Below, in pieces: positions 41,641 through 54,572 of a DNA stretch of 64,000 bases. Each line of letters starts with the position of its first letter. Position 1 is the stretch's first letter. The translations under genes and the position numbers were made by a program. The DNA comes from Agaricus subrufescens. Lineage: Eukaryota > Basidiomycota > Agaricomycetes > Agaricales > Agaricaceae. The stretch spans positions 1,426,001-1,490,000 of the forward strand of contig CM057067.1 in NCBI GenBank assembly GCA_029945375.1, given 5' to 3'. Below the pieces are notes generated by a model. The model did no database searches and was not told the origin of the DNA. It was given only the letters and a program-made list of their open reading frames with translations.

Positions 41641-44088
41641 ATGCTACTTCTCTCCGCTTTTCTCTGCGCAAATGTGGGGGGTGTCCACGGTCACCCCACC
41701 TCTGGCAGTAGAGACGCCGTAAGGTCAAACACCGTACATCAGATTTTTCGAAGGGAGTTATCCACAAGCGGCATCGTATGCTCCTACATTTTTCCTAGCG
41801 ATGTCCGATTTGACATTTGTGGTAGATTCCTATAGCCGTCGTGGGTGGTCTTCTTGTACTAGTTGTAATTTTTGTCCTTTGGAGATGGCGAAAATCCTGG
41901 ATTGGTTGTCTGGGTAGATGCAGGGAGCATCTGAGAGACCATGAGGCGGTGAATTATAGCACCGAACCACGAGAGCTTACAGCTGAGCAGCTCGCTGGGT
42001 CCATCAATGGTCCTGGTCACACTCCAAGGACGAGGAGAGGGAGACGCGCAAGGCGGACGCCCTCACAAATGTCCACCCATTCCCTGCCTGTGTATGCAAA
42101 AGAGCCTGGTGAACAGGAGTTGGTTGTACTTCAGTAAGTCCCGAGCTTAAATATTACTTGATCCAGTACTCATAGTTACCAGATGCGCAACCGAGATGGG
42201 GGCTGTCCAGATTCCTCAACCCCTTGCTACTGTAATAGATATGGGCGAGGAGGCGGAGGCGGAGACAGGTGCCAATGATATTCAACAATCTACGTATTCG
42301 CCTATGCCCGACTCCTCACCGAACTCTCCCCTTCTTGAAGACAACACGAACACCGGTGTCCTACCCGACAGCCTCCCTTCAATTTCTCACAGACATTCAG
42401 GAAGCACTGGTACAGGCGATGGGTCCGTCGATACATCGTCACTTGCCCCCGTTGATCCCGTCGATCGTAATAACTCTACTTCCCCTCCCGATCGAGGCGA
42501 AGCTCCGCCTTACTTCGAGGTGGTAGACGGAGATCACAGCGTTCGTCGACAAGTTACTAATGCCTCATCCAATGACACCCCTACAAGCCCCACCTCCGCC
42601 GCCGCAGTATCGAACTCGCCCCCTTCATCCCCAAGGCGCACCGGGCTACGATCCCTTCTCAACCGAATGTCTAATTCTGCCGCTTCTCACGCCAGAAATA
42701 ACTCTTCCGTTTCCGGAGTCTCTTTTCATTCACGTCAACGCACCCACGCGCGTGGCTCCTCAGCTGGGTCTGTTCTCCGCCCTGTATCTCGCCAACGGTC
42801 AATCAACTCACATAATGGCTCCCGGCCGAATATAACGTCACCGTCTATGATCTCATTGAACTCCATCTCGGCGCCTCTGACGCACACTGCCGTTCGTACG
42901 GAATTTACTTATCCGAAGGGCGGATTGACAGCGGATCAAATGCGGATGATCTCCAGTCGGGACAGTTTGGTGAGGTTTGGAGTTCCGTATGGGCCAGATG
43001 CGGTTGCGTTTGCGTCGTTGAGTAGGGATAATTTGGTGTTGGGAGAAATGCCTCCTGGGTTTGAAGAAATTGTTCGGCCCGGCAGTGGTAGCAGCAGCGA
43101 TACTAATGGAAATTCCGCCGCTGGAGCATCACAAGGAGAAAATGGCGAAATCACACGGGCGCAGGTGGCGACGTCATCTAATGGGGTTAGCCAAGAGACG
43201 ACTGCTGGTGGTTCCACGACATCTTCTGCGGACGGTCTGCCGGCTGAACGGGTGCCAGACACAGCCAACGTCGAAGGTCTTCCTGTCGGCAATAGTGCGC
43301 TCAAGAAGGCTAAGGCGAGTGGAACCTCGGAACAGCCGAAGGAGGAGCAACGGATTCAGGGGATTGAAAATTCGAACCAAGAGGCTCAGGGTCCCTCAAA
43401 CCCCAATGCAACGACTCTTGACCATTCAAAATCGGAAAATAGCGGCGATAAAGGCAAGGCGAAGGAGATTACAGTTGATGAGCAGGGTCGGCTAGTCCAC
43501 CAGTCGAAGTCAGAAGCTGTTGACTCGACAACTCCGCATGATACGCTTTCTCTAACGCAAACCGACGTTCCCACCCCTCCAGGGGTGCCACTCTTGAACT
43601 CCACGGCAGAAAGTTCTGTTGATACCGAAATGAAACCAGTAACACCACCCCCAAATCCGACAACCACTCTGTCATCAACGTCATCAGAGACAATCACTCG
43701 CGAGCTGCCTTCGAACAGTACGCGATCTGCGAAATCATTGGCTGCACCCCCGCCATCGTCATATCACCCCGCATTACCTCAGGATATTCGACCAGAATCC
43801 CGGGCTAGTCAACTATCCTATGCGTCAGATGCGACATTCCGAACTGCTGCCGAGAGCCTGAGCTCACGAAGGCGGAAACATACGTCTGACGATGAAGATG
43901 ACGAGGATGATGACGAAGTTCAGGCTTTATGGGAACGTGAACGATCTCCCACTCCCACATTAGGTGGGAAAGATATTTCTGGACTTGAGGAGGGTATGGA
44001 TATAACTAACGCTACTCCCACAGATGAGTCAAGGACCGCTTCACTGAACAGAGTGAAACATATGTCGAGCGCGACTATACGCCCTTGA
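41641..44088 (+). CDS. Single-pass membrane protein with Ser/Thr-rich cytoplasmic tail
   Basis: Start ATG at 41641 (MLLLSAFLCANVGGVHG) gives a signal peptide; an upstream in-frame ATG at 41587 is less likely. A short intron ends just before ATTCCTATAGCC, joining STSGI to a transmembrane helix (IPIAVVGGLLVLVVIFVLW) followed by basic residues (RWRKSW), so the long C-terminus should face the cytoplasm. A second intron starts at 42135 after ELVVLQ. About 780 aa in total. Tail motifs: LPVYAKEPGEQELVV, GEAPPYFEVV (a PPxY-like site), LRSLLNRMSNS, and a conserved module TADQMRMISSRDS, LVRFGVPYGPDAVAFAS, PPGFEEIV. The PPxY element could bind WW domains (inference). The module is shared with the downstream partial copy. 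Function unknown. Confidence 0.8.
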
Positions 44089-45054
44089 TTGACGTTTCAC
44101 ACTTTTCTCTTTGGATACTTTCACTCATCTACTACCTATTTCTTTTTTTTCCTTATTTTTTTAACGCATTTCGGAAGGAACTACGCCATTGCTTTTTTCT
44201 TTGACTTTTTTTTCCTCTCAAGAGTTGCATTAGGTACCCTTGCTACTTGCTCTTTCACGCTCTTCTCGCATTGCAAAAATTTTTACCCAGACTATACTGC
44301 TAGCATTATTGTTTGCATTTGATGTGATTTCCCTATTTTTTTTCTATTTTTTTTTGTTGCTGCGTTTCTGTTTTTTTTTTGCTCGAGGCTTTTTCGCGAT
44401 TTAACGTTTTTCTAAAAAAAGGGGTATATATAGATATATATACATATAAAATCGTTTTTTGCAAAGTTCTTGGAGGTTTACCTTGGTTTTTTTTTGCGTT
44501 TTTCATTGGCATGGGGGGTAGTTTGTAGATACTTATGTTTTTTCTTTTTTTCTTTTCTCTCTTACTGTTTGTCGTAAGTACTATTAGGGGAGGGTTTGGA
44601 AGTTATTATGATTACGGGATTAAAATTTAATATAAATGAAATGAATGCTGTCGATGATTGAGTTGGAGTTCTCATGCATGGTAATGGAAGACCTGATCAC
44701 CCTCTGAGCGATGTACAGAAAATGAATTGGAAAGAGACAAAAAAGACATCACTGATGTAATTTAGAGGGGGAGGGGCAAGGGGCAGGCACGGAGCGGCGA
44801 TGGCCGGAATAATAGATATTCTGAACGTCATAGATGTGTTGTTTAAATTTGTGCCTCAGAAGGCAGTCTACTAGTAAGGGAAGGGATTAAGGCGGTGGAG
44901 AACATACTATCGTAGGAAATGGAAAAACCAAAAAGGTGTCGTTGGTTATGTATACTTGTATGTCATAAGGTGGAGTATGAATCTTAAAAATAGGAAGGAC
45001 GGGCATGGAATCATATAAATCAGTATAATCCAGGCAAAGGTACTCCATATACCC
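44089..45054. other. 3' region of the membrane-protein gene and spacer, T-rich
   Basis: Long T-runs and pyrimidine tracts (44140-44560) typical of a 3' UTR. A 'gactatactgctagcatta' segment (44288) is also found downstream of the partial copy at 46475, so the duplicated unit extended past the coding region. Confidence 0.55.
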
Positions 45055-46084
45055 ATCTTTGCTACACCTCCGACTCGAAGAATGAGACAGAGATGCGCGT
45101 GGTGCATACCCTCACGAATAACCACAATTGATGCCGAGTACTTGCCTATCTATGCTGAGGAGCCTGGTGAACAAGAGCTGGTCGTACTGCAGTCCGTCCC
45201 AAAATTTCAACGATCTATCATGTTGAGTTACTCATTCAATTATCAGATGTCCAGCTTACATGGATAGCGTTCAAATTCCTCAACCGCATTTCCAACGATT
45301 CCCATATTCACCTATGCCCAACTCTTCACCAGGTTCTTCCTTTCTTGCAGACGGCAGTCATATGCCCGCCAGTGGTTCATCCACTAATTTGCCTACAACT
45401 TCGGAAAGACAGCCAGGAAGGTTTGGTACAGGAAATGAATCGGGTACTACATCATCGAACTCATCCTTGACCCGCGCCAATCGAGGCGAAGCACCGCCTT
45501 ATTTCGAGGTGGTACTAGACACGAATCACAATGATATCACTAGTACTGAATCCCACAGCGCAGAATCTAGAAGCACTGAGTCTGTGGCCGCATCACATTC
45601 TCCTTCATCGTCGTCCCAAAAACGCATCCGACTTCGGTCCATACTCAACCGAATATCCAATTCCACCGCTTCCTATGCGTCATCAGCTGTATCTAAATTC
45701 CGCCCCGTACCCCATCACACGAGGAACGGCCCCCGACCAAAAATAACAACAACATCACCATCTAGTCGTACTATGATCTCATCAAGCTCCATTTCAGCAC
45801 CTCTGACGTATACTACCGTTCGTACGGTATTTATTCCACGAAAGGGTGGTGGTGGGTTGACGGCGGATCAGGTGAGAAGGATTTATAGTAGGGATAGTTT
45901 TGGGAGATTTGGAGTTCCTTATGGGCCTGATGCGGTGGCGTTTGCGTCATGGTTGAGTAGGAATGATTTGGTGTTTGGGGGAAGGCCTCCGGGGTTTGAG
46001 GAGGTGGTTGGTTGTGGTAGTGGTGGTGGAGGTGGTGGCACGACGTTGCGGTCTGATATCACTGACATCATCGAGGGGTCATGA
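45055..46084 (+). pseudogene. Truncated tandem copy of the upstream membrane-protein gene
   Basis: Protein-level match to the gene at 41641-44088, beginning at a Thr-Pro-x-Thr-Arg-Arg stretch and continuing through LPIYAEEPGEQELVVLQ, DSVQIPQP, RGEAPPYFEVV, LRSILNRISNS and GRFGVPYGPDAVAFAS, then PPGFEEVV. Signal peptide and transmembrane helix are missing and the protein stops early (DITDIIEGS, stop at 46084), lacking the last 330 or so residues of the parent. The equivalent intron is at 45192-45246, but its donor has become GTCCGT. An ATG at 45260 could still start a 274-aa soluble protein, and ATG 45082 a slightly longer one if the intron is spliced. Either a decaying copy or a shortened paralogue. 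Confidence 0.75.
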
Positions 46085-47002
46085 TCAACTTTATCGGAAA
46101 GAGCTGCACTTTATGGGGATAGACTGCAGTTGGTGAATCTGCTAGCAACCTGCCTAACATCTTATACTCAGGATGACGGGATCAAGCGAGCTGGGAGCGC
46201 GGGTGAGGGCCTCTCACTTTCACGCAGTCGGTGACAAGGATATTTCTGAACATCCAGAGGGAGGAAACTGGATACGACTATCTCATCTTCTAGATGACCG
46301 ACTTGCAAGCGCACACACTCAGCGCGTGTATACGCTCTTAATGATCTCTTAACGATCTCTAGTAACATAAATTTTTTCTTTTGTTTTCTTTGTTTTCCTC
46401 GAGGTACAATGACGGACTTGTTTATACGCTCATCACCCACTATTGCCACGCGTCGTTGTAAATTTACCCGGACGACTATACTGCTAGCATTATGTTCATT
46501 AATGTGCTTTCTCTCTCTTGTTGTTCTGTTTTTATTACGTTCTGGATACCTTTTTGCCAGTGCAATACCAGAATCGCTGTTCGCAAATGAACGTTCAAAG
46601 GGGCCTAGACATGTATAATTACACAAAAAGAAAAAGCGCGCGTTCTCAAAAGGATTCATTTGGCAGGGATTTGTTGTGGTGCTGTACGAGAACAAGAACC
46701 ATATTATAGATAAAATAAGACGTCAAGGAAAAACAAAACACAGAACACAAAACAAGGGGAGGGAGGGTAGGGTTGTCGTATATACTCGTATATCATAAAA
46801 GCGGGGTATGGGGTATACAAGGGTGTGATGAAAAATAAATAAAAAAAAAAGAAAGCAGGTATGGGAATATGTATGTATGTATGTATATATATGTATAATC
46901 AAAGAATGATTCCGAGCTTGCAGAATGACTGTGGGTTAAGTGGAGAAAGGAGTGGGTGTGTTGTTTTTTTGTTTTGGGAAAAATGAGTGATGGATGTCGG
47001 TT
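46085..47002. other. Intergenic with simple repeats
   Basis: Contains the 3' region duplicated with the membrane-protein copies and a GTAT/AT-rich microsatellite (46870-46905, 'gtatgtatgtatgtatatat'). A long minus-strand open frame here is antisense to the duplicated 3' region and is not supported. Confidence 0.5.
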
Positions 47003-47942
47003 TTAGACAGGAGTAGTAGTTGCGGTGGTGGAGAGTTTTTGAGGTGATTGGGAGGAGGGGGATGTGAGTTTTTGTGGGCTGGTGGATGCATGTGAGCGAG
47101 GGGGAAGACGTTTTCCTGGAGAGGAGGATGGAGTGGTTGGTACCACTACTGTTGTTGTTGATTCTAACTCTTCTTCTGTGTTTGTAATATGAGAAGGAGG
47201 AGATTCTACGGGGGTGGAGGTGCCTGTTTCGATTGTGGAGGCCGGTGGTTGTTCTGAGTCTTTTGTGGGTGATGGTGAGGAGGATGCCAGGTCATCTGAT
47301 TCGTCGTCTTCTTCTGGAAGAGGGATGCTTTCTGGGTGGATTATATCGTCGCCTCCTTCGGTAGCTGGAGCCTCGGTGTCGCGTTGCGTTTCCACCACCA
47401 CATCAGCATCAGCATCAGCAGCAGTAGCGGTAGCGGTGTTAGTGTTTTCGGGATGAGAATCGGTAGTGGTGGTTGGTTCTTCCACAGCGGTAGGTTTATC
47501 ATCTAATTCAACCTCCTTGACGCCCTCGGTAACAGATTTGACTTCGACACTAGCCTCTCTTGGTGAAGTGTCTATGTTATCCGCGTTGACAGCAAGAGTA
47601 GTAGAATCTGCGTTTGGTTCTGTAGTAGTAGTAGCCACGCTGGTAGGATCGTCTTTGTTCTCTGAATCACCGCGTAATTTTTTCTTTCTCCCTTCTTCAT
47701 CGGTTGTATGTTCGGGTTCTGTTGAACTTAGTCGACGTTTACGACGGGTTGGGGCATTTGAAGTGGCTGTAATAGACAATTGAAACACGATTTTGGACGC
47801 GTTTTTTTTTGGGGAATAGAATAAATTAGTTGTCATTAACATATTTGATTAATTTAGAAGGGAAAGACGCACGATCTTCTTCCCAAGGACGATCTGGACG
47901 AGGGATGATAGAGTACGAAATACGTCTGATAAGCTTAAACAT
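47003..47942 (-). CDS. Acidic Thr/Ser-rich protein with conserved N-terminus, unknown function
   Basis: Exon 1 47942-47873 and exon 2 47766-47003 join in frame (834 nt, 277 aa). The N-terminus MFKLIRRISYSIIPRPDRPW is basic and followed by EEDPTSNAPTRRKRRLSS, with a possible nuclear localisation signal (RRKRR, RKKKLR). The rest is disordered and rich in Thr, Glu, Asp and Ala, with SPxK-like sites near the end (SSSPGKRLPPR, SPQKL). The PRPDRPWEED segment looks like the conserved part. A nuclear role is only an inference from the basic clusters. Divergent from the SerRS gene over 478 bp. Confidence 0.65.
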
Positions 47943-48420
47943 GGTGAATTAGGACAAAAAAGAAGCTGGAGGGGAGGGAGGGATGGAAGGGTGAAAGAGT
48001 GATGGCTAAGGGACCCTTTTAAAAGTGTGTTGAAATCACAAACAGCACAAATTGTGCGTTGCTAATAAACAAAATTGATTGAATGGCCGGCCCCCCTCGT
48101 GATCTTCAGATCCGACTTTGACGTGGCATAAGCATTGTGCTTTTTCTCACGATGCTGGTGTTTTTTTTTTTTATGCTTGGCGTCTTTTTGGGATTTTTTA
48201 GTTTTCTGTTGGGGGGTTGTGAAAGATAGGGTTGATGGAAGGGTCGGGTAGGAGACTCGACTCGAGATTTACCCAAATGCGTTGATCAGCGCAAAGTGGA
48301 GGTCGAAAACAAACATATGCAAATTTGGTATCTTATCTATTTTACGTAAGCACGTTCCCAATCGATCGAGAGTGGTCGACAGAAAGGTTAATACCGACTC
48401 ATTTTCAACCAAGTGCCGCC

Positions 48421-50169
48421 ATGACGCTAGATATCCTACATTTCATTGACAACAAGGGAGGAAATGCTGAAGAGATTCGTGAATCCCAACGGAAGCGAGG
48501 TGAATCTGTTGAACTCGTTGATCAAGTCATTCAGATGTACACGGATTGGGTTAAAAGTACGAGTGTTTTACCTCTCTTTTTTGTTTTTACTCTTGTCTTA
48601 CTTTTTTTTGTTTATTTATGTGAAAATTTGTAGTGGATTATGATATGAATATTATGAGAAAGAGGGTGAATGAGATTCAGAAAGAGATTTCTGCAAAGAA
48701 AAAGGTAAGTGGAGGAGGGGCAAGGTTTTTGGTTTTTTGGTTGGGCAGGATTAATGAATCGCGTTTTTAGGCGAAACAACCAGCGGATGATTTGGTGGCT
48801 GAAAAGAAAAAGATCGATGCAGAGGTAGAGGCGAAGAAGAAAGAGGCGAGGGACTTTGAGGCGGTTATGCGCACGAAAGCTGGTAATGTTGGCAATATCG
48901 TTGGGAAGAATGTGCCTGTCAGTCAGACAGAGGTAAGGACATTTGCGGGGTTTATAAGTGAAAGTATACTCACTCTGAGGGATTGAAGGATGATAACGTC
49001 ACGCTGAAAACTTGGGACCCACAGGGTAGTCTAGAAGAACCTGCACCCCGCGAGGGTATCATGCCCCATCATGAAGTATTGCTTCGGCTTGATGCCATGG
49101 ATCTTGATCGAGGCATGTTTTGGACGATCACTTTGGACAGACTTTTCAATTGACATTTATTGCAGGAGCCAAAGTGGCTGGGCACAGAGGGTACTATCTG
49201 ACCAATGACGGTATTGACCTGAACCAGGCTCTCTATTTGTATGGTCTCGACTTTCTGCGCAAACGCGGGTACAAGAAGATCCAGCCTCCCTTTTTCATGA
49301 ACAAGGAACAGATGGCTAAAACCGCTCAGCTGGAGCAATTTGATGAAGAGTTGTACAAGGTCAGTGTTATATGGGCGCATGGGAGATGATGGGACTGACC
49401 GTCGCAGGTGATCGCTTCTGATGACGAGAAATATTTAATCGCGACGTCTGAGCAGCCCATCTCGGCGTATCACTCTGACGAATGGTTTGAAAGCCCAGAG
49501 ACGCAGCTGCCCCTGAAATACGCGGGGATCTCGACCTGCTTCCGCAAAGAGGCAGGATCGGCTGGACGCGACATGTGGGGGATCTTCCGCGTCCACCAGT
49601 TTGAAAAGGTCGAGCAGTTTGTGATTACGGACCCGGAGAAGAGCTGGGAGATGTTTGACGCAATGATAGCGAACAGCGAAGAGTTTTATCAGAGCCTTGG
49701 GCTACGGTACCAAGTGAGGGCGATCGTGTCCGGAGCGCTCAATCTGGCGGCGGCGCAAAAGTACGACCTGGAGGCGTATTTCCCGTTCCAGCGGGCGTAC
49801 AAGGAGCTGGTCTCGTGCTCGAACTGCACGGATTATCGTAAGTGGAGGATTGTTATTCGTTTCTGCTCTGACATCGCGCAGAGAGTCGGAGGCTGGAGGT
49901 GAGGTGCGGACTCAAGACCAAGGACCAGACGAGGAAGGTGTATGTCCACATGCTCAACGGCACGCTGTGTGCGACGCAACGGGCGCTGTGTTGCCTGGTG
50001 GAGAACCATCAGACGGCCGAGGTAGGTCGACAGTAGTAGCGTCTGCATCGAGACTGACGGCGCGCAGGGAGTGGTGATACCGGAGCCGTTGCGGCCGTAC
50101 ATGGGCGGACGCGAGTTCCTGCCGTGGGTGCGGGAGCTGCCCAGGGGGCTGCAGAAGAAGCAGGCGTAG
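48421..50169 (+). CDS. Seryl-tRNA synthetase, cytosolic
   Basis: Class II synthetase charging tRNA-Ser. The start [19 protein letters not shown] has a textbook context (gccgccATGa). The N-terminal tRNA-binding coiled-coil arm follows ([49 protein letters not shown]). The catalytic domain shows [32 protein letters not shown], motif 2 ([30 protein letters not shown]) and motif 3 ([20 protein letters not shown]), and the family end [18 protein letters not shown] before a short basic tail. Five to seven short introns; the stop is at 50167-50169. About 460 aa, normal for a eukaryotic cytosolic SerRS. The 3' half is clearly more GC-rich than the 5' half. Confidence 0.95.
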
Positions 50170-50268
50170 GATTAGCACTGTAGAATAGAAATGATCGGAG
50201 TGCCACGTTCGGCACAGCCACGGCGAAAAGCATCCTTCTGGTTTTGCACCCACCTGAACGCCGGCGCG

Positions 50269-52805
50269 ATGAACGGGATGAGCGAGCTGCCCACGGCCGT
50301 CGAGGAGAAGCTGCAGCGCAAGGCGCATGCCTACAGCCCCGCCGCCGCCTGGACCCGCCCCCTCTACTTCTCCATCCCCGGCGTCCGCGACCGCCACCTC
50401 CGCATCCTCGTCCCCAACTGGGCCCTCCTCTTCCCCTCCCGCGGCGGCATGCTCCTCACCGCCTCCGCCCCCGCCCACTTCCCCCCCGCAGGCCCCTCCC
50501 GCATCATGCTCCTCAAGCGCAGGCGCGGCCCCATCGTCTTCGTCCTCGCCGCCCTCGCCCTCCTCTTCACCCTCGCCACCCTCCTCCGCAAGCGCGGCTC
50601 CCGGGACTGGGGCGTCCCCGAGGGCTCCGGCGAGCCCCCCACCCTCGTCTTCCGCAAAAAGGACCTCCAGAAAATATGGGAGTGGGAAATCGAGAGCGGC
50701 CACTACCCCAGCCATGCGAACAGTGAGTGTCGTCGCTGCCCTCTTCTCTCCTGCCCCGCACCGCCTCTGAGCGATACCACCCCCAGTCCCCGTGCAGATT
50801 GGCCTGGAGAGCGCCCCCGTCAACCCCGCCATCCCCAAAAAACTCCCAACCGTCAAGCCTACGCGCTACCGCCCTCCAAATACCCGCTACGTTCTCACAG
50901 ATACCACAGGGGCTGGCCCTAAGCGGGTGTATCTGGACATCCAAAGCCACCCTCCCGACGTCGCATACCCCCCGCGGCCCGTCCCCGGCAGCATAGCAGA
51001 CATGGACGAAGTAATGAGACACTGTGATTTTGCGCAACAGAAGGTCAGCACCCCATGTCGACTTGCGGCTCATTACTCAAAATCTCTTCCTTTGTAGTAT
51101 GTCCGCGATTGTCTCGAGGTGCTCCGCATTGGTGGTGGCCTAGATAATGGCGAGCGCCTGCGGCGTGCAAACCTTGACGATTGGAAATACATCTACGTTG
51201 AAGAACCTGACAACTCTACGACTCCATTTGACGACCCTTACGTTCCCGACAGGACTACTATGATCAAGCCCGCTGGCCGTGTCGACCCCGAAGCTGGGCT
51301 ACTTAAAAAACAAGACGTAGAGCTCGAACCCCAACTCGTTCTCGGTCCCAAACGCGAATACCGTTCATTCTCAACCCTTCCTGCGCCATGTGACCCCGAG
51401 AATCCTCGGTTATTCCATATGTTCTGGACAGGGCCGTTCACTGATAAGCCTTATCTCGCCATCCTCTCCTTCCTCTTCACCCAAAACACCGGCCTCCATC
51501 TAAACACCTGGCCTGACGATGCTAAAGTGTGTCGGCCGAAATTCTGGCTATGGATTAATCCTGGACCTGCCGCGGCTGTACCTAATCCGAACGCGGAAGC
51601 CGATATGATGAAGCAACTCAAATCCAGCCCTTGGGCAGCACCTTTCCTACATGAAAGATTCAAAGGCGTGGTCGAGTTCAAGATGTGGAATACGACCGAG
51701 CAATTGGATGGAATTCCAGAAATCAAGGATGAATGGAGAGCACTGCAGGGCAGTTTGTTTAACTCCGGTGGCCATGTGATCAATGTGCCACAGAAAAAGT
51801 CCGCCAAGGTCGCATCGACTGTGGATACTGCGAATGCAACCGTTGCTACTGCGGTTCGGGCCACGGGTACATCTGATGACGATGACGACCTCGTCAACCG
51901 CACTGGTTCCAAGTCGAGTTCATCATACGACAGGCTGTCCGTCATTCTTTCTGATATGGCCCGTTTCGTTCTTTGCCATAGATATGGTGGTGTTTACCTC
52001 GATGCGGACACTCTCCTCCTCCGTGATTGGGAAGAATTATGGGGTTGGAAGGGAGCTTTTGCTTATCGATGGTCGCGACTGCCGAAATATAATACGGCTG
52101 TGTTGAGGATGCACAAGAATTCGGCGTTAGGGACGTTTTTGTTTAGGACGGCTTTGAAGAATGGGTTGGATTTCCATCCGATGACGGTGTCGAGATATAC
52201 GGCAGATGCGCGTTTGGAGGGTTTGTTGTTGCGACTTCCGGACGCGTTGTTTGATTCGGCGTGGTTGAATACTGAAAATTATCAAAGGGAGAGACCGCCA
52301 CAGCCTTATTTCACTGAGTGAGTAGCGATTGGTTTTATCCCCCGACCTTTTGGTACTTGAAGCTGAGCTTTGGGTGTGAAATAGATTCGGTGATTTCTTT
52401 GATACTCCCGCACAGAATAGCGCTGCACCGCAAGCATTAGGATTCCGTGGTTTCTTCCGCGGCGCTTATTCATACCATTTCCACAACTTTTGGTACGTCT
52501 CTTAAGTTATTCCGTGGACGTTCCCTTCTTTTTTGACACAAAAATCCGCCACCAGGTGGAAACCTTTTGATCCTGCACGAAATTGGCCAGACTTGGGCCC
52601 ACGATTCGAATCTGGAGAAGAACAGGCCAAGGCTGCGCTTATAAAAGACGGTAAACTGACGGAAGAGGAGGCTGAGGCTGGTGGGAAGGATATATCGAGT
52701 GATAAGAGAGATTTGGATTGGTCGGCCGTTATGAAGAGGACTTTTGAAGCGTATGTGAGGGGGGAGAGACCTAATATGTATGGAGAGTGGTTGAATTGGT
52801 CGTGA
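50269..52805 (+). CDS. Type II membrane glycosyltransferase with DXD motif (Gly_transf_sug/GT32-like)
   Basis: A Golgi-type enzyme: short N-terminus, signal-anchor helix (RRRGPIVFVLAALALLFTL) and a luminal catalytic domain. Landmarks are RLFHMFWTGPFTDKPYLA, FWLWINPGP, and the DXD region FVLCHRYGGVYLDADTLLL followed by RDWEELWGWKGAFAYRW, the metal and nucleotide-sugar site. Introns lie near 50721, 51043, 52319 and 52493; all join in frame to the stop at 52805 (GEWLNWS). An insert of about 55 residues rich in Thr/Ala/Asp (51790-51920) precedes the DXD region. The start is uncertain: 50506 (MLLKRRRG, immediately before the helix) is family-like, but the frame upstream to 50269 has strong C-ending codons; 50191 is also possible. 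The sugar and acceptor are not known. Confidence 0.85.
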
Positions 52806-53192
52806 AGAATATGGGATGGGGTTTCTCGACTTTTTTTGGTTTAGCGTTTTCTTTTTTTTTTCTAACTTACGATGGTCTTCTTTCATCTTTTTTGTATTGG
52901 TTGAGGGGTTTAGATCAACTTACAACTTTTTTTTTTTTTTGAGTGGAAAAAGATATAACTTTTTTTTTTGTTGTGCTGGTACTGATAGTAGTTGCGGTAT
53001 AATCGTCTTTTTTCTTTTATTGCTAGACCCCTCCTTTACGTATTTGTGATTTGTTATTTAGGGATTTTTATTTGACGCTTTTTTTTCATTTTCTATTTTC
53101 TCTCGCCGTTTTTTGAATCGTGTTGTGAGGATTTATATTCTTTTTTTTGGTAGGTATGGTTTCTATTACTACTATTACTACTGGCTTTTTTT
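52806..53192. other. T-rich 3' region of the glycosyltransferase gene
   Basis: Multiple long T-runs; no gene seen. Confidence 0.6.
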
Positions 53193-53941
53193 CATATATA
53201 AATATCTATATTATAACTCAATGTTATGTCATGTCGGTCATACGCCGTACGTTTTTTGAGTGGGTGGAATTTGATTTGGGGCTTGTGTGTGAAGTGCATA
53301 TCGGACTGGATTTTACCTTCGACGGATAAACGAACTAGTGAATAGCCGGTGGTGTACTGGCTCAAATGGATATGACTAGGATGTGGTCAATTCGGGTCCG
53401 GAGCCGCTGGCTCTGACGTCGCTGAGAGCGTTTTGAGCTTAGTGTATTGCCACAGTTGTTGGATATGTTTGCGGTTGCGTTTGGTGACGGTTGAGACCTC
53501 TTTATTTGTCGAGTGCGTTTTTTTTTTTTGGTGCCATTGTTTATAGAACGGTCATGCTAGCGATCGGGTAATCAGCAAGAGCGTTTCAAAAATAGCACGG
53601 AGAGTGGCGTATATATGTCAAATTTGAAGATTTAGCTGACTTTGAATACTGTTTCATAGTCAAATGGGCCGTTTCATGGAAATGTTGCTTTAGATGAACT
53701 ACTTTGAATAGCGTTTCTGAATATATGATTGTCGTAGAACATGACATACACAAATTTCACATATCGGTTTTTTTCAGACATCGAACTACATGAGAAACTA
53801 GCACACAGGAAACTTTATAGCATACACAGTACACTTTACAAACTGGTTCGCTATAGTACATCGTACATCGTACATCGTACATCGCCTGTTTGATAGTGAT
53901 TAGATCGGATCACCAGATAAATCATGAATAAGAGGGCATAC

Positions 53942-54469
<528 letters not shown>

Positions 54470-54554
54470 TCAGTGTATGAGATTATAGAGGAAGAGGAGA
54501 ATGCGTACTCAAATACGAGAGAGAAGGAGACCTGATTTTTATTTGACGACTTGG

Positions 54555-54572
54555 AGGGGCTTATATATCTAT
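54555..54572 (-). promoter_or_regulatory. TATA box of lectin A
   Basis: 'cttatatatct' on the plus strand (AGATATATAAG on the minus) about 190 bp upstream of the ATG; the same element and spacing occur before lectin B. Confidence 0.65.

Noticed and set aside
46168..46695. 175-codon minus-strand open frame
   Set aside because: It lies antisense to DNA that is duplicated as the 3' region of the membrane-protein gene and has no recognisable protein features.
50244..50726. Arg/Pro-rich overlapping frame in the glycosyltransferase 5' region
   Set aside because: It is a shadow frame created by high GC; the other frame has C-ending third positions and reads into the signal anchor and catalytic domain.
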